Origin: Exilibacterium tricleocarpae
Lineage (GTDB): Bacteria; Pseudomonadota; Gammaproteobacteria; Pseudomonadales; Cellvibrionaceae
Direction of reading: 5' to 3'
Assembly: GCF_007004655.1 (NCBI RefSeq)
Contig: NZ_ML660092.1
Coordinates: 62,001-126,000 of the forward strand
DNA: 64,000 nucleotides
The notes under the pieces were generated by a model. That model worked only from the letters and a program-made list of their open reading frames with translations. It did no database searches and was not told where the DNA came from. Below, piece by piece: positions 26,560 to 36,411 of the stretch. Numbering within the stretch: the first letter of the stretch is position 1; each line of letters starts with the position of its first letter. A program made the translations under genes and the position numbers.

Positions 26560-27744
26560 ATGTCCGGATACAAAAAATTACTCTACCCCGTCTGTATTCT
26601 CCTCTGCGGCCTGGGCGCGATGTTGGGGTTTGCGTCACTGAGTAAAGAACCGGTGAGGCGGGTGGTCGAAACCCCGGCTCAGCCGGTGCATGTGGCGCCG
26701 GTGGAGTATACCGCCAGGCAACTCAGGGTCTTTTCCCAAGGGGTTGTCCAGCCAAAATACCAGACCCGGTTAACCGCGGAAGTCGAGGGTAAAATCATTT
26801 ACCTTGCCGGCGGCTTTGTGCGCGGGGGTTTTGTAAAGAAAGGGGAGCTGTTGGTGCAGGTCGATGCTGAAGACTACCAGGCGGCGCTGACCGAAGCCGA
26901 GGCGCAACTGGCCGAGGCGGAGGCGGCCTATGAACTGGAGCTGGCACGGGGGCGTATCGCTCGCGACGAACGCCGCACCCACCAGGCCATAGCATCACGT
27001 CTGGGGTTGAGAAAGCCGCAATTGGCTATGGAAACCGCGCGCGTGAAGGCAGCCTCGGCGGCGTTGCGGCGGGCTGAGAGCGATCTGGCCAAGACGAATA
27101 TACATGCGCCCTTCGATCTCCTGGTTTATGAACGCGATGTGAGTCTGGCGACCTATGTACAAAAAGGACAGGACATCGGCACGGTGTTTGACAGCAGCGT
27201 CGCTGAGGTCCGGTTGCCGGTGGCGGGTAACCAGCTACAGTATTTGCCGGCACCGGACGCAGTCCGCGAAGTGGTTATAGAGGCCCTGTACGAGGGTAAA
27301 AAGCAGCAATGGTCAGGTCGTATCGTGCGCGAAGAAGGCGTGATTGATCAAACCAGCAGAATGACCTACCTGGTCGCGGAAATACCGGACCCCTATGGCT
27401 TACAGGCGGTTGATCGACACGGAGCGCCGTTGCAGTTTGGTATCTATGTGACGGCGGTTATTGCCGGAAAGAAACTATCGCGAGCCAGCTCCATTCCCCA
27501 ACACTTGGTGATTGACGAGCGCGTTGCGGTCATGGACGAAAACCACAAGTTGAGGTTGAAGACTGTTGAGATAGCCAGGCGAGAGGGCGACGATGTCATT
27601 ATTGTGTCGGGTATCGAGGATAGTGAACACCTGATACTGTCGGCGCTGACCTATGCGGTTGAAGGCACCGACTTGTTGCCGCTCGCTACCCCGGCGGTCG
27701 ATGTAAGCCAGGTTCCGGACAATACATTGGGTCTTGTTCGTTGA
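26560..27744 (+). CDS. RND efflux periplasmic adaptor (HlyD/AcrA family)
   Basis: The 394-residue membrane fusion protein has a single N-terminal anchor (about residues 6-25), a lipoyl/barrel-sandwich half (ARQLRVFSQGVVQPKYQTRL, LVQVDAEDYQAAL), a coiled-coil of about 70 residues rich in Ala, Glu and Arg, and the second half TNIHAPFDLLVYERDVSLATYVQKGQDIG. I use the ATG at 26560 with GAGG upstream over the TTG at 26548. It should link the inner-membrane RND pump encoded 28 bases downstream to an outer-membrane channel. No TolC-type gene is in the window. Confidence 0.9.
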   Translation: MSGYKKLLYPVCILLCGLGAMLGFASLSKEPVRRVVETPAQPVHVAPVEYTARQLRVFSQGVVQPKYQTRLTAEVEGKIIYLAGGFVRGGFVKKGELLVQVDAEDYQAALTEAEAQLAEAEAAYELELARGRIARDERRTHQAIASRLGLRKPQLAMETARVKAASAALRRAESDLAKTNIHAPFDLLVYERDVSLATYVQKGQDIGTVFDSSVAEVRLPVAGNQLQYLPAPDAVREVVIEALYEGKKQQWSGRIVREEGVIDQTSRMTYLVAEIPDPYGLQAVDRHGAPLQFGIYVTAVIAGKKLSRASSIPQHLVIDERVAVMDENHKLRLKTVEIARREGDDVIIVSGIEDSEHLILSALTYAVEGTDLLPLATPAVDVSQVPDNTLGLVR

Positions 27745-27772
27745 TGTGCGCTAACTTCAGAGGGGCCGGGGT

Positions 27773-30700
27773 ATGTCTGAACAACCCAGTGAAAACAGCC
27801 GCGGGCTGATCGCCTGGTTTACCCGCAATCCCGTCGCCGCCAACCTGCTGATGATCTTTATTATACTCGGCGGCTTGCTCAGCACATTCAGTATTAAAAA
27901 GCAGGCGTTTCCCCCTTTTGTCATCAATGCCATCCGTATCGATATCGAGTACCCCGGCGCTGCACCTCAAGAAGTGGAGGAGGGCATTGCCATCAAGGTT
28001 GAAAAGTCGCTGGAGGGCATCCAGGGTCTGCAACGGGTGATCACCTACTCCAGGCGCGACAGCTTTCAGGCCTATATTCGGGTGGAAAATGCTTATGATG
28101 TTCAGGCAGTGTTGGATGAGGTCAAAAATCAGGTAGATGCCATATCATCACTGCCCGAGCGCGCCGAACGTCCGGTGGTGAAAGTCGACAGATACCGGCA
28201 GGAGGTGCTTTACATCAGTTTGTACGGAGACCTGCCCCTCGCCCAGTTAAAGCGTCTCGGGCGTGAAATTCACCGGGAGATTCAAGAGATTCCCGCGGTG
28301 GATGTCAGCGAGTACTACAGCGGGCCGGATTTTGAGGTCACCATTGAAGTCAGTCGGGATAAGTTGAGGGAATATGCTATCAGCTTCCAGGATATTGCCA
28401 CCGCCATTCGGGAATTCTCCACCAACCAGTCCGCCGGACAGATCAAGGCCGCCGATGGCACCATCAACCTGCGTGTGCAAAATCAGGCGTATACGGCCCG
28501 GGACTTCGAATCGATTCCCCTGCTCAACCTGGACGACGGTTCGCGTATTTACCTGTCGCAGGTGGCAACGGTAAAAGACGGTTTTACAGACGGCGGCCAG
28601 CTTACCCGGTTTAACGGTCAAAACGCCGTGACCTACTTTATCGGGGCTACCGATTCACAAAGTATCACCGATGTTTCCGCTGCCGTCGGGCGCTATGTGG
28701 ACAGCAAGAACACCTCGTTGCCGCACAATGTTCACCTGGAGTCATGGGTCGATTTTACGACTTATCTGCAGGGACGACTGAATATGATGCTTGAAAACAT
28801 GTTCTACGGCGCTTTGCTGGTCTTTATCGTGATCGGTATCTTTCTGCATTTTCGCCTGGCTTTCTGGGTAATGCTGGGTTTGCCGGTGGCGTTTTTGGGC
28901 GCGCTGTTCTTAATGCCGATGAGCTGGATTGATGTCAGTATCAATATTACCAGCCTGTTTGCATTTATTATGGTGCTCGGTATCGTGGTGGACGATGCCG
29001 TTGTTATCGGCGAGAGCGTGAATACGGCGATTGAACAACACGGCCATAGCGCCGATAGTGTTGTGCGGGGCGTGAAGCGCGTGGCCTTGCCGGCTACCTT
29101 CGGGGTGTTGACGACTATAGCGGCATTCTCCCCCCTGGTTGCATCCTCCGGTCCGGAAGCGCCCATAGCGCACTCTATCGGCTATGTGGTGGTGCTGTGC
29201 CTGGCGTTTTCGCTGGTGGAGTCCAAGCTGATCTTGCCCGCCCATCTCGCCGCTATGAAAAGCCCCCCGCCCTCCACGCAGCCCAATGCCGCGATGCGGC
29301 TGCGCCGGGCAGTCAATCGTGGTTTGCAGTGCCTGATTCAGGATTGTTATCGGCCACTGCTGCGTGCGGCTATAACTTACAGGTATTGCGTGATCACCTT
29401 TTCTGTCGCCTTGATTTTTGTGAGTATCGGTTTGTTCCAAGGCGGTGTGATTCGCTATGTCGGCGTGCCGAAGGTGCCGCACGACTTCCCGAGTATCGAA
29501 ATTGAAATGCACAGTACCGCTTCACAGCAAGCCACTTTGGCTGCCGTCGGGCAAGTAGAGCAGGTGTTGAATAAGGTGGATGCTGCTATTCAGGCGCAGT
29601 ATGGTCTCAGTATGATAGCCGGGCGGCAGGTAGAGCTGCAGTCGCGCACTCATGCCGTTGTCAAAGTGAAACTGATTGAGCCGGAGCGACGTCCGATCAA
29701 TACCTTCGAACTGGCAAACCGGTGGCGGGAGGCCATGCCTTTGATGCCGAACAGGAAGTCCCTGACGATTAAAGATAACCTCTTTGCGCCGGGGTTGGAA
29801 GACGGTGATATCAGTTTCCGCCTCAACGGTGATAATTATGATGCGCTGATTTTAGCAGCCGGGGACCTGCGCCGGGAACTGAGCAGTATCGATGGTATTG
29901 TCGATATTAACGACAGCAGAATGTTACCGACCCGGGAAGTGCGCTTTTCCCTCAGGCCGGTAGCCTATGCGATGGGACTGACCCTGGAGGATATCGCCTC
30001 GCAGTTGAATTTTGGTTATTACGGTCTCGAAGCCCAGAGACTGATGCGCGATGGAGAAGAGATCAAGGTGATGGTTCGCTATCCCGAGCGACAGCGCAAT
30101 GGATTTGGCACTCTGGAGGAAGCCCTGATCCAGACGGGTACCGGGCAGGAAATAGCACTGTCCGAGGTGGCGGAGTTTACGTTAATCCCGGGTGCTGACC
30201 AGATCCGGCGGGAGAACGGCCGTAAGAATATCAGCGTGTGGGCCACTATCGATCCGGCCCGGGTTGAGCCGCGCGCGGTGCACGACAGGATTAACCGGGT
30301 GTTTCTGCCCGCACTGGCCCGGCACTACCCCGATATCGTTTATGAACCGGGCGGAAGTTTCACGGAAAGTGAACAGAGTCAACAAACCAATCTGCGCAAT
30401 ATGTTGATTGCCCTGATGGTCATTTTTGTCTTGCTGGCGGTGCCGCTGCGATCTTACCTGCAACCCCTGGTCATTATGTCGGTGATTCCTTTTGGGGTGA
30501 TTGGCGCTATGTTGGGACACCTTATTTTAGGTATGGATATGAACGCATTCTCTTTATTCGGTATCGTGGCGGCGGCGGGCGTCGTGATCAACGACTCGCT
30601 GGTAATCGTCGACCACATCAATCGCGCCCGCCGGCGGGGATTGCCGGTGGTGGAGGCGGTGGTGCAATCGGGCTGCCAGCGCTTCAGGGCGGTATTACTG

Positions 30701-30955
30701 ACTTCGCTGACCACGTTTATCGGCCTGATCCCCATTATCGCCGAGACCAGTTTGCAAGCCAGGACGGTGATCCCCATGGCGGTATCGCTGGCCTTTGGTG
30801 TTTTGTTTGCCACTTTTATTACATTATTGTTTATACCCTGTTTGTATGTGGCCGGTAGCGGTTTGAGTGCGGGACTAATGCGCTTTTTAATGGGCGGCCG
30901 CACAGCGACCGCGGAAACCGGTGCCGAAGTATTTTCGCGTCTGGGAGCAGGATGA
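27773..30955 (+). CDS. RND efflux transporter permease
   Basis: The 1060-residue inner-membrane pump has the usual RND two-fold design: helices and a large periplasmic loop twice over. TM4 carries the proton-relay aspartates in GIVVDDAVVIGESV and the second half has GVVINDSLVIVDHINRAR. Together with the adaptor gene it forms a two-gene tripartite-pump unit. Its position directly after the sugar-nucleotide genes, on the same strand with a 28-base gap, suggests the pump exports a product made by the operon, but RND pumps are also common stand-alone units. Confidence 0.93.
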   Translation: MSEQPSENSRGLIAWFTRNPVAANLLMIFIILGGLLSTFSIKKQAFPPFVINAIRIDIEYPGAAPQEVEEGIAIKVEKSLEGIQGLQRVITYSRRDSFQAYIRVENAYDVQAVLDEVKNQVDAISSLPERAERPVVKVDRYRQEVLYISLYGDLPLAQLKRLGREIHREIQEIPAVDVSEYYSGPDFEVTIEVSRDKLREYAISFQDIATAIREFSTNQSAGQIKAADGTINLRVQNQAYTARDFESIPLLNLDDGSRIYLSQVATVKDGFTDGGQLTRFNGQNAVTYFIGATDSQSITDVSAAVGRYVDSKNTSLPHNVHLESWVDFTTYLQGRLNMMLENMFYGALLVFIVIGIFLHFRLAFWVMLGLPVAFLGALFLMPMSWIDVSINITSLFAFIMVLGIVVDDAVVIGESVNTAIEQHGHSADSVVRGVKRVALPATFGVLTTIAAFSPLVASSGPEAPIAHSIGYVVVLCLAFSLVESKLILPAHLAAMKSPPPSTQPNAAMRLRRAVNRGLQCLIQDCYRPLLRAAITYRYCVITFSVALIFVSIGLFQGGVIRYVGVPKVPHDFPSIEIEMHSTASQQATLAAVGQVEQVLNKVDAAIQAQYGLSMIAGRQVELQSRTHAVVKVKLIEPERRPINTFELANRWREAMPLMPNRKSLTIKDNLFAPGLEDGDISFRLNGDNYDALILAAGDLRRELSSIDGIVDINDSRMLPTREVRFSLRPVAYAMGLTLEDIASQLNFGYYGLEAQRLMRDGEEIKVMVRYPERQRNGFGTLEEALIQTGTGQEIALSEVAEFTLIPGADQIRRENGRKNISVWATIDPARVEPRAVHDRINRVFLPALARHYPDIVYEPGGSFTESEQSQQTNLRNMLIALMVIFVLLAVPLRSYLQPLVIMSVIPFGVIGAMLGHLILGMDMNAFSLFGIVAAAGVVINDSLVIVDHINRARRRGLPVVEAVVQSGCQRFRAVLLTSLTTFIGLIPIIAETSLQARTVIPMAVSLAFGVLFATFITLLFIPCLYVAGSGLSAGLMRFLMGGRTATAETGAEVFSRLGAG

Positions 30956-31098
30956 CCCCGCTTGTCCTGGCCCAAAACCCAAGCTGAGTCCAAGCTTAGG
31001 ATTAAACCAGAGGTTAAACCTGAATTTGGGCACAAGTCTTACCGAGCCCAACCGGGCTGGCCGCTGTCCATGCGGCCGCGGTGTGGCGAAGTTAGGAG

Positions 31099-33348
31099 CT
31101 ACAGACGTACATTAAAGCGAGCGCCGTAGGTTTTGGGCGGGCTGAAGTTGAACCTGGCAAAGCCGGCATCCACCTGCGAATAACCCGTCATAATTTCCTC
31201 ATCGGTGACGTTGGTGACAAACAATTCAATCAGGTAGTCGCGGCCGGCGTTTTCATAGCCCAGGCTTAAATCGAGCCGGCTGTAGCTGTCTTGTACGTCC
31301 ACCCGCTCGTCCTGCAGGTTGGTTAGCGGTGTGAAAGACAGATAGGTCTCCGCCTCGAAGTAGAGATCGGCTTTCAGCTTGATAGAGCCTTTCAGAGGGG
31401 CGGCCTCCCAGGTGTGCTCGGCGCCCAGGGTTGCCGACCATCTGGGGGCTTTCGGCAGTCTCAGCCCGCTGACATCCACTTCGCGCCCCAGGGTTGAATC
31501 GAAGACGACCGTATCATTTTTGAAGTTCGCGTCCAGATAAGCGAGGCCGCCGCTTAACAAAAGCTGGTTGTGGCTGAACATCCAGCTTACCTCCGCGCCC
31601 GAGAAATCAGCGCCGTCCGTATTGGTTACGATACCGTCGAGGGTGACAGGGTCCCGGGTATTTACCTGGTAGTCTTCATAGTCGTAGGCGAACAGTGCTG
31701 AGTTAAGGATAAGACGTCCGTCCAGGAACTTATTTTTTGAACCGAGTTCGAAGGCCAGCACCTGCTCTTGATCAAAGGTCAGCGAAGAGGCGTTGCTGCC
31801 GTTCAGACCGCCGGCCTTGTAGCCGGTCGATGCGGAAAAGTAGAGCATTTGATCGGCGTTGAACTGATATTCTGAACCCAGCATCCAATCGAAATTGTCG
31901 AAGTCTGATTCGTTGTCGTTGAGTCTGACAAGCACTTCGGGAATATCGAATATCAGGGCAAGAAGCGGATCGCTTATAACAGTGGTGGTTTGACTAATAC
32001 TTTTTTTATCGCGGCTGTGCCTGGCGCCGGCCCTTAAAGATAGATTTTCACTCGCCTGAAAAGAAACAGATGAAAAGACGGCCGTTGCTTCGGCGTCAAA
32101 TGCCCGAGTATCAATGTCCACCGAGATTGGCTGAAGGATATCCGCCAGGTTACCGGACTCCACGAGTATCTTGGATGAGCGCTCGCTTTGATATTGGAAC
32201 AGGCCCACCACCCACTGCCAGTCACCATTAGTGTTTGAGGTGAGGCGAAGCTCGTTGCTGTATTGATCCGTAACGGATTTCGGGATACTGGGTATTTGGC
32301 TGGAGCTGAACAACCGTGCCCCCGCACCGCCGCCGGCGTCGGTGTTGGAGATACCGCCGATATAGTTGACGACCATATTTTCGAGTTGCCATTGCACCGC
32401 TATATTGTAGGCGTATTCTTCCAGTGACGTCTTACCGGCGAAGAAGGTGGGAAAGGCGCGGGGGTCATCGCGGTTTTGCCGGATCTGCTCGGCCGTCAGT
32501 GATGCCAGGTTCGCGGGTAAGGGGGCCAGTACTTCCCCGGTCAGCGGATCGACCACTTGAATATGCGCATTGGGCACCTCGCCGCCGCCAACCCCGTCGA
32601 CCTCATTGAAGGTGCCGCGCAACGTAATAGACAAATCATGGCGGGGCTGGTAACCGAGCGACAAGCGCGCGCTCCAGCGTTCGGCATCGTCACTGCTGTT
32701 TTCCCTTGCACCATCGAAGGTATTGATGTTGTAACCCTCCCGATCCTCTGCGACGACCGCCAGGCGCAGGGCCAGGGTATCTTCAATCAGCGGTGCGTTG
32801 ATCAGCGCCCGGGTTAAATCCTGCGAGTAGTTGCCACGGGTGTAGCTGAAGTCGGCGGCGAACTCTTTGTAATCCGGTTTACGGGAAATCACATTGATGG
32901 CGCCACCGGTAGCGTTACGGCCGTAGAAAGTGCCTTGCGGGCCGTAAATGACTTCTACCCGCTCCAAATCGTAAAACAGCGCACCGGTGCCCTCGGTATA
33001 GACGCCGTCGGTATGCACCGCGACAGACGCATCGCCACCCGCACTTGCCGAACCGTTGGAAACGCCGCGGATGGCGAACTCCAGCCGCAGTCCCTCCTCG
33101 CCCACATGGGTGTTGGGCAGCAAGCTGTTGAGGTCCTGCAGGGTGACGGCATTGCGGCTTGCCAGTTCGGCACCATCAAGGGCGGCGACGGTGGCCGGCG
33201 TGCTTTGCAGGGTTGTTTCGCGCTTCTGGGCGGTGACGACCACCTCCTCCAGCGCGGACAGTTTCTCGGCTTCATTGTCAGTCTGCGCCGACAAAAAACC
33301 GCTATAGCACAAGGGCGCGGCGATCACCGCGAGAAGCTGTGGTCTCAT
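31099..33348 (-). CDS. TonB-dependent outer-membrane receptor
   Basis: The 749-residue receptor has a signal peptide (MRPQLLAVIAAPLCYSGFLSA), a TonB-box-like EEVVVTAQK (about residues 35-43), a plug domain with GRNATGGAINVISRKP and a 22-strand barrel ending in a terminal aromatic/Leu residue (YGARFNVRL). It lies divergent from the SSS symporter and next to sugar-acid enzymes, so it likely imports a carbohydrate. AGGAGAG precedes its ATG. It is of the general type without a SusD partner. Confidence 0.93.
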   Translation of the reverse strand: MRPQLLAVIAAPLCYSGFLSAQTDNEAEKLSALEEVVVTAQKRETTLQSTPATVAALDGAELASRNAVTLQDLNSLLPNTHVGEEGLRLEFAIRGVSNGSASAGGDASVAVHTDGVYTEGTGALFYDLERVEVIYGPQGTFYGRNATGGAINVISRKPDYKEFAADFSYTRGNYSQDLTRALINAPLIEDTLALRLAVVAEDREGYNINTFDGARENSSDDAERWSARLSLGYQPRHDLSITLRGTFNEVDGVGGGEVPNAHIQVVDPLTGEVLAPLPANLASLTAEQIRQNRDDPRAFPTFFAGKTSLEEYAYNIAVQWQLENMVVNYIGGISNTDAGGGAGARLFSSSQIPSIPKSVTDQYSNELRLTSNTNGDWQWVVGLFQYQSERSSKILVESGNLADILQPISVDIDTRAFDAEATAVFSSVSFQASENLSLRAGARHSRDKKSISQTTTVISDPLLALIFDIPEVLVRLNDNESDFDNFDWMLGSEYQFNADQMLYFSASTGYKAGGLNGSNASSLTFDQEQVLAFELGSKNKFLDGRLILNSALFAYDYEDYQVNTRDPVTLDGIVTNTDGADFSGAEVSWMFSHNQLLLSGGLAYLDANFKNDTVVFDSTLGREVDVSGLRLPKAPRWSATLGAEHTWEAAPLKGSIKLKADLYFEAETYLSFTPLTNLQDERVDVQDSYSRLDLSLGYENAGRDYLIELFVTNVTDEEIMTGYSQVDAGFARFNFSPPKTYGARFNVRL

Positions 33349-33754
33349 CGTCTATCTCTCCTGATTATTATATATGCTTGTATTAGTTATAAGAGTACAC
33401 CTTAGACCTCATGTGGGTGGTGTTGCCACATTGGCTTTAACGTTTGGCCGATACATTTTTGCCTTTGGCGAGCGGAGCGGCCCGGGCGGGCGGACCGGTC
33501 AGTTGGCACGCATTTGCTTAAGTAATTACCATCCAGGTCAGTACCCATGTAGTAGACCTACAACATTTTTGACAACGCAAACTTGCGCTGTTGGCTTTTG
33601 CCCATAAACTCGCCGTCATTTCGTGGTGGCTATCCGTTATCGATGCGTCAATTAAGTATTGATAAAACGGCAAGCTGCTGGTGGCGGCGGTGGTGATATG
33701 TCTGCACACTGGCGGCATTCTCTCCAATGCACAGCGAATCAATAAAAAATAATT
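33349..33754. other. Divergent control region of the TonB receptor and symporter genes
   Basis: About 400 bases with both promoters presumably inside. I see no strong palindrome matching the operators elsewhere in this window and no credible small gene. Confidence 0.5.
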
Positions 33755-35332
33755 ATGCAGCTATCCAATCTCGATCTGGCGGTTCTCGGTATTTATGGCG
33801 TTTGCCTGTTACTCATTGCACTCTACGTCTCTCGGGAAAAACCCGGCCACAAAAAAAATACCCGAGATTACTTTCTGGCGGGCAAGGCGCTGCCCTGGTG
33901 GGCCATCGGATCGTCATTGATTGCCGCGAATATCTCCGCCGAGCAGATTATCGGTATGTCGGGGTCGGGTTATCTGATCGGACTCGGTATTGCGACCTAT
34001 GAATGGACTGCCGCCATCGCGCTTATTGTGGTGGGCAAGTACTTTCTGCCTATCTACTTGCAGAAAAATATTTACACCATGCCCCAATTCCTCGAACAGC
34101 GCTACGATCGCCGGGTGCGCACGGTGTTGGCGGTGTTCTGGCTGGGTGTTTATATTTTTGTCAACCTGACCGCGGTGTTGTATTTGGGTGGCCTGGCGGT
34201 TAACGCCGTCACCGGCCTGGATATGTATTACGCGATGTTGGGCCTGGTGGCTTTTTCACTGCTGTATTCCCTCTACGGCGGCCTTAAGGCTGTGGCGTTG
34301 ACGGATATTTTTCAAATAGTCATTCTGATGGTCGGCGGGTTTTGTTTGACCGCGATTGCTCTGAATGAAATCTCGGAGTCGAAAGGTGTCTACGCGGGTT
34401 TTATGGTGCTGTGGGATACCATGCCCGAGAAGTTCGATATGATCCTGGCGCAGGATCACCCGTTTTACAAAGACCTGCCGGGCCTGTCGGTGCTGCTGGG
34501 CGGTCTCTGGATAGCACATTTCGCTTACTGGGGGATTAACCAATATATCACCCAGCGCGCACTGGCGGCGGCCAGCCTGAACGAGGCGAGAAAAGGCATT
34601 CTCTTTGCGGCGGGATTGAAGTTGATCCTGCCGCTGATCGTTGTGATACCGGGCATTGCCGCAGTTAAACTGATGCCCGGTCTGTCGCCGGCAGACCGGG
34701 CCTACCCGGCACTGATGCAGCTCCTGCCCAGCGGCTTTCTGGGGCTGACGTTTGCCGCTTTGGTGGCTGCGATAGTATCGTCGTTGAGTTCCATGACCAA
34801 TAGCATATCGACGATATTTACCATGGACCTCTATAAATCCGTGTTGCGAAAAGACAGCAGCGAGAGACACCTGGTTTTTGTCGGCCGGACGGTAAGCGTG
34901 GTATCGTTGTTGATTGCCGTTACTGTCGCCAGGCCGTTGCTCGGGCAGTTCAGTCAAGCATTTCAGTATATCCAGGAGTTTACCGGTTTCTTTTCACCGG
35001 GAATTCTGGTTATTTTTCTGCTGGGCTTTTTTTGGGACAAGGCGACCTCGCTGTCGGCCATAGTGGCGGCACTGGCTTCGGTGATTCTGTCTTTTCTAAT
35101 GAAGGTGTTGCTGCCGGACTTCCCGTTTCTGGACCGCATGGGGGTTGCCTTCTGCGTGGCGTTGTTGATGGCGGTGGCGGTTACTCAGTGGGAGTGGAGA
35201 GTTTACGGCGGCAGTTTGTACCACGATATCGCGCGCCTCGACAACCCCGCATTTGCAACCACGGCGCAATTCAATGTGGCTACTTTGATGATTGTGCTGG
35301 TGCTGGTGGCTTTTTATACGACCTGGTGGTGA
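33755..35332 (+). CDS. Sodium:solute symporter, SSS/SGLT family
   Basis: The 525-residue protein has about fourteen membrane segments with the family patterns YFLAGKALPWWAIGSSLIAANISAEQIIGMSGSGY and FAALVAAIVSSLSSMTNSISTIFTMDLYK. SGLT-like members carry sugars or other organic solutes together with sodium. Between a TonB receptor and a lactonase/dehydratase pair, a monosaccharide or sugar acid is the likely cargo. It converges with the SMP-30 gene, 73 bases away. Confidence 0.93.
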   Translation: MQLSNLDLAVLGIYGVCLLLIALYVSREKPGHKKNTRDYFLAGKALPWWAIGSSLIAANISAEQIIGMSGSGYLIGLGIATYEWTAAIALIVVGKYFLPIYLQKNIYTMPQFLEQRYDRRVRTVLAVFWLGVYIFVNLTAVLYLGGLAVNAVTGLDMYYAMLGLVAFSLLYSLYGGLKAVALTDIFQIVILMVGGFCLTAIALNEISESKGVYAGFMVLWDTMPEKFDMILAQDHPFYKDLPGLSVLLGGLWIAHFAYWGINQYITQRALAAASLNEARKGILFAAGLKLILPLIVVIPGIAAVKLMPGLSPADRAYPALMQLLPSGFLGLTFAALVAAIVSSLSSMTNSISTIFTMDLYKSVLRKDSSERHLVFVGRTVSVVSLLIAVTVARPLLGQFSQAFQYIQEFTGFFSPGILVIFLLGFFWDKATSLSAIVAALASVILSFLMKVLLPDFPFLDRMGVAFCVALLMAVAVTQWEWRVYGGSLYHDIARLDNPAFATTAQFNVATLMIVLVLVAFYTTWW

Positions 35333-35405
35333 CGCCGGCGGTGTTTGGTTCGATCTTGCCTTTTCGATCCTGTAATTACGCTGTCGAATGACTACCCAGT
35401 AGAGT

Positions 35406-36386
35406 TCAATCGCTCAGCGCGAAGCGGGCGGTGGGCAGGCCGCCGGTTACCGTCGGCAGATAAAACAGACTGCCGGCCAGTGGCTGCCCGGCAAGGGCGG
35501 TGGCGTCGAGTCCCTTGCGCGCTGTGACGGCATATAAGCCTGTCTGTCCGGCACCGGCAAAGGCGCATTTCGTAACCTGACTTACGGGCAGTGGAAGCTC
35601 ATCTACGATACTGCCGGCAGGACTGATACGGACAATCCTGCCACCGCCCCAGAGGCAGCACCAGAGGTGATGCTCTGCGTCGATCGTCATACCGTCGGGA
35701 TAGCCGTCGGCAGGGGAGAACTGATAAAAACTGCGTGCATCGTAGAGTTCCCCGGCAGCGGTAATGGTGGCCTGAAACAGGGTTTGTTGCACGGTGTCGG
35801 TATAGTAGATGCGACTGGTGGTTTCTTTCGCGTCCCCTGTGTCTGCACTCGGTGTTGGAGGTGTGATAACCGGTCCGTTGGTAATCGCTATGCCGTCGAC
35901 GACTTTCCTGAGTCCCCCCAACGCACTGTAGTGGTAGAAGGCACCGCTCGGCTGCTTTTCCCCGCTGTCCATGGTGCCGAACCACAGGTTGCCCCAGTAG
36001 TCGCAGCAGCCGTCATTGGGGCGGTTATTGGCGGGCTCCTGGTCGAGGCTCGCCAGGCGCATTAAACGCGAAAAGTTTTTTTCACCGTCAAGTTTCAGTT
36101 GACACAGATACAAGCCCGAGGGAAAAGTGGCGAGATAGCCGCCCTGGATGCAGGGTACAATACAGGTCAGCGGCTCCGGCAGAGTCCATGTCGCTTTGCT
36201 GCCGGTGGTGGGTTGGTAATAGTAGAGGCGATGGCCGAGAATATCTGTCCACAGCAGCGCCTGCAGATCGGGACACCAGACAATACCCTCGCCCAGTGCG
36301 GACTCCAATTGCCAAACGCAATGCGCCCCGGCGTTCGCTGTGGTGGGTGGGTTGTCGGTGTCGCCGTGGTTAGCCTCGTTTTTCAT
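35406..36386 (-). CDS. SMP-30/gluconolactonase-family lactonase
   Basis: The 326-residue beta-propeller protein has the family metal-site patterns: LGEGIVW (Glu ligand near residue 33), RPNDGCCDYWGNLWFGTMD (Asn/Asp) and the late DGMTIDAEHHLWCCLWGGGRI. It should open a sugar 1,5- or 1,4-lactone to the aldonic acid. A short insertion near residues 170-190, rich in Pro and Thr, interrupts a usually well conserved strand. It lies 26 bases upstream of the dehydratase gene on the same strand, matching consecutive pathway steps. Confidence 0.9.
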   Translation of the reverse strand: MKNEANHGDTDNPPTTANAGAHCVWQLESALGEGIVWCPDLQALLWTDILGHRLYYYQPTTGSKATWTLPEPLTCIVPCIQGGYLATFPSGLYLCQLKLDGEKNFSRLMRLASLDQEPANNRPNDGCCDYWGNLWFGTMDSGEKQPSGAFYHYSALGGLRKVVDGIAITNGPVITPPTPSADTGDAKETTSRIYYTDTVQQTLFQATITAAGELYDARSFYQFSPADGYPDGMTIDAEHHLWCCLWGGGRIVRISPAGSIVDELPLPVSQVTKCAFAGAGQTGLYAVTARKGLDATALAGQPLAGSLFYLPTVTGGLPTARFALSD

Positions 36387-36411
36387 AACCGCTTTTTTTA
36401 TAACCGTTTGA

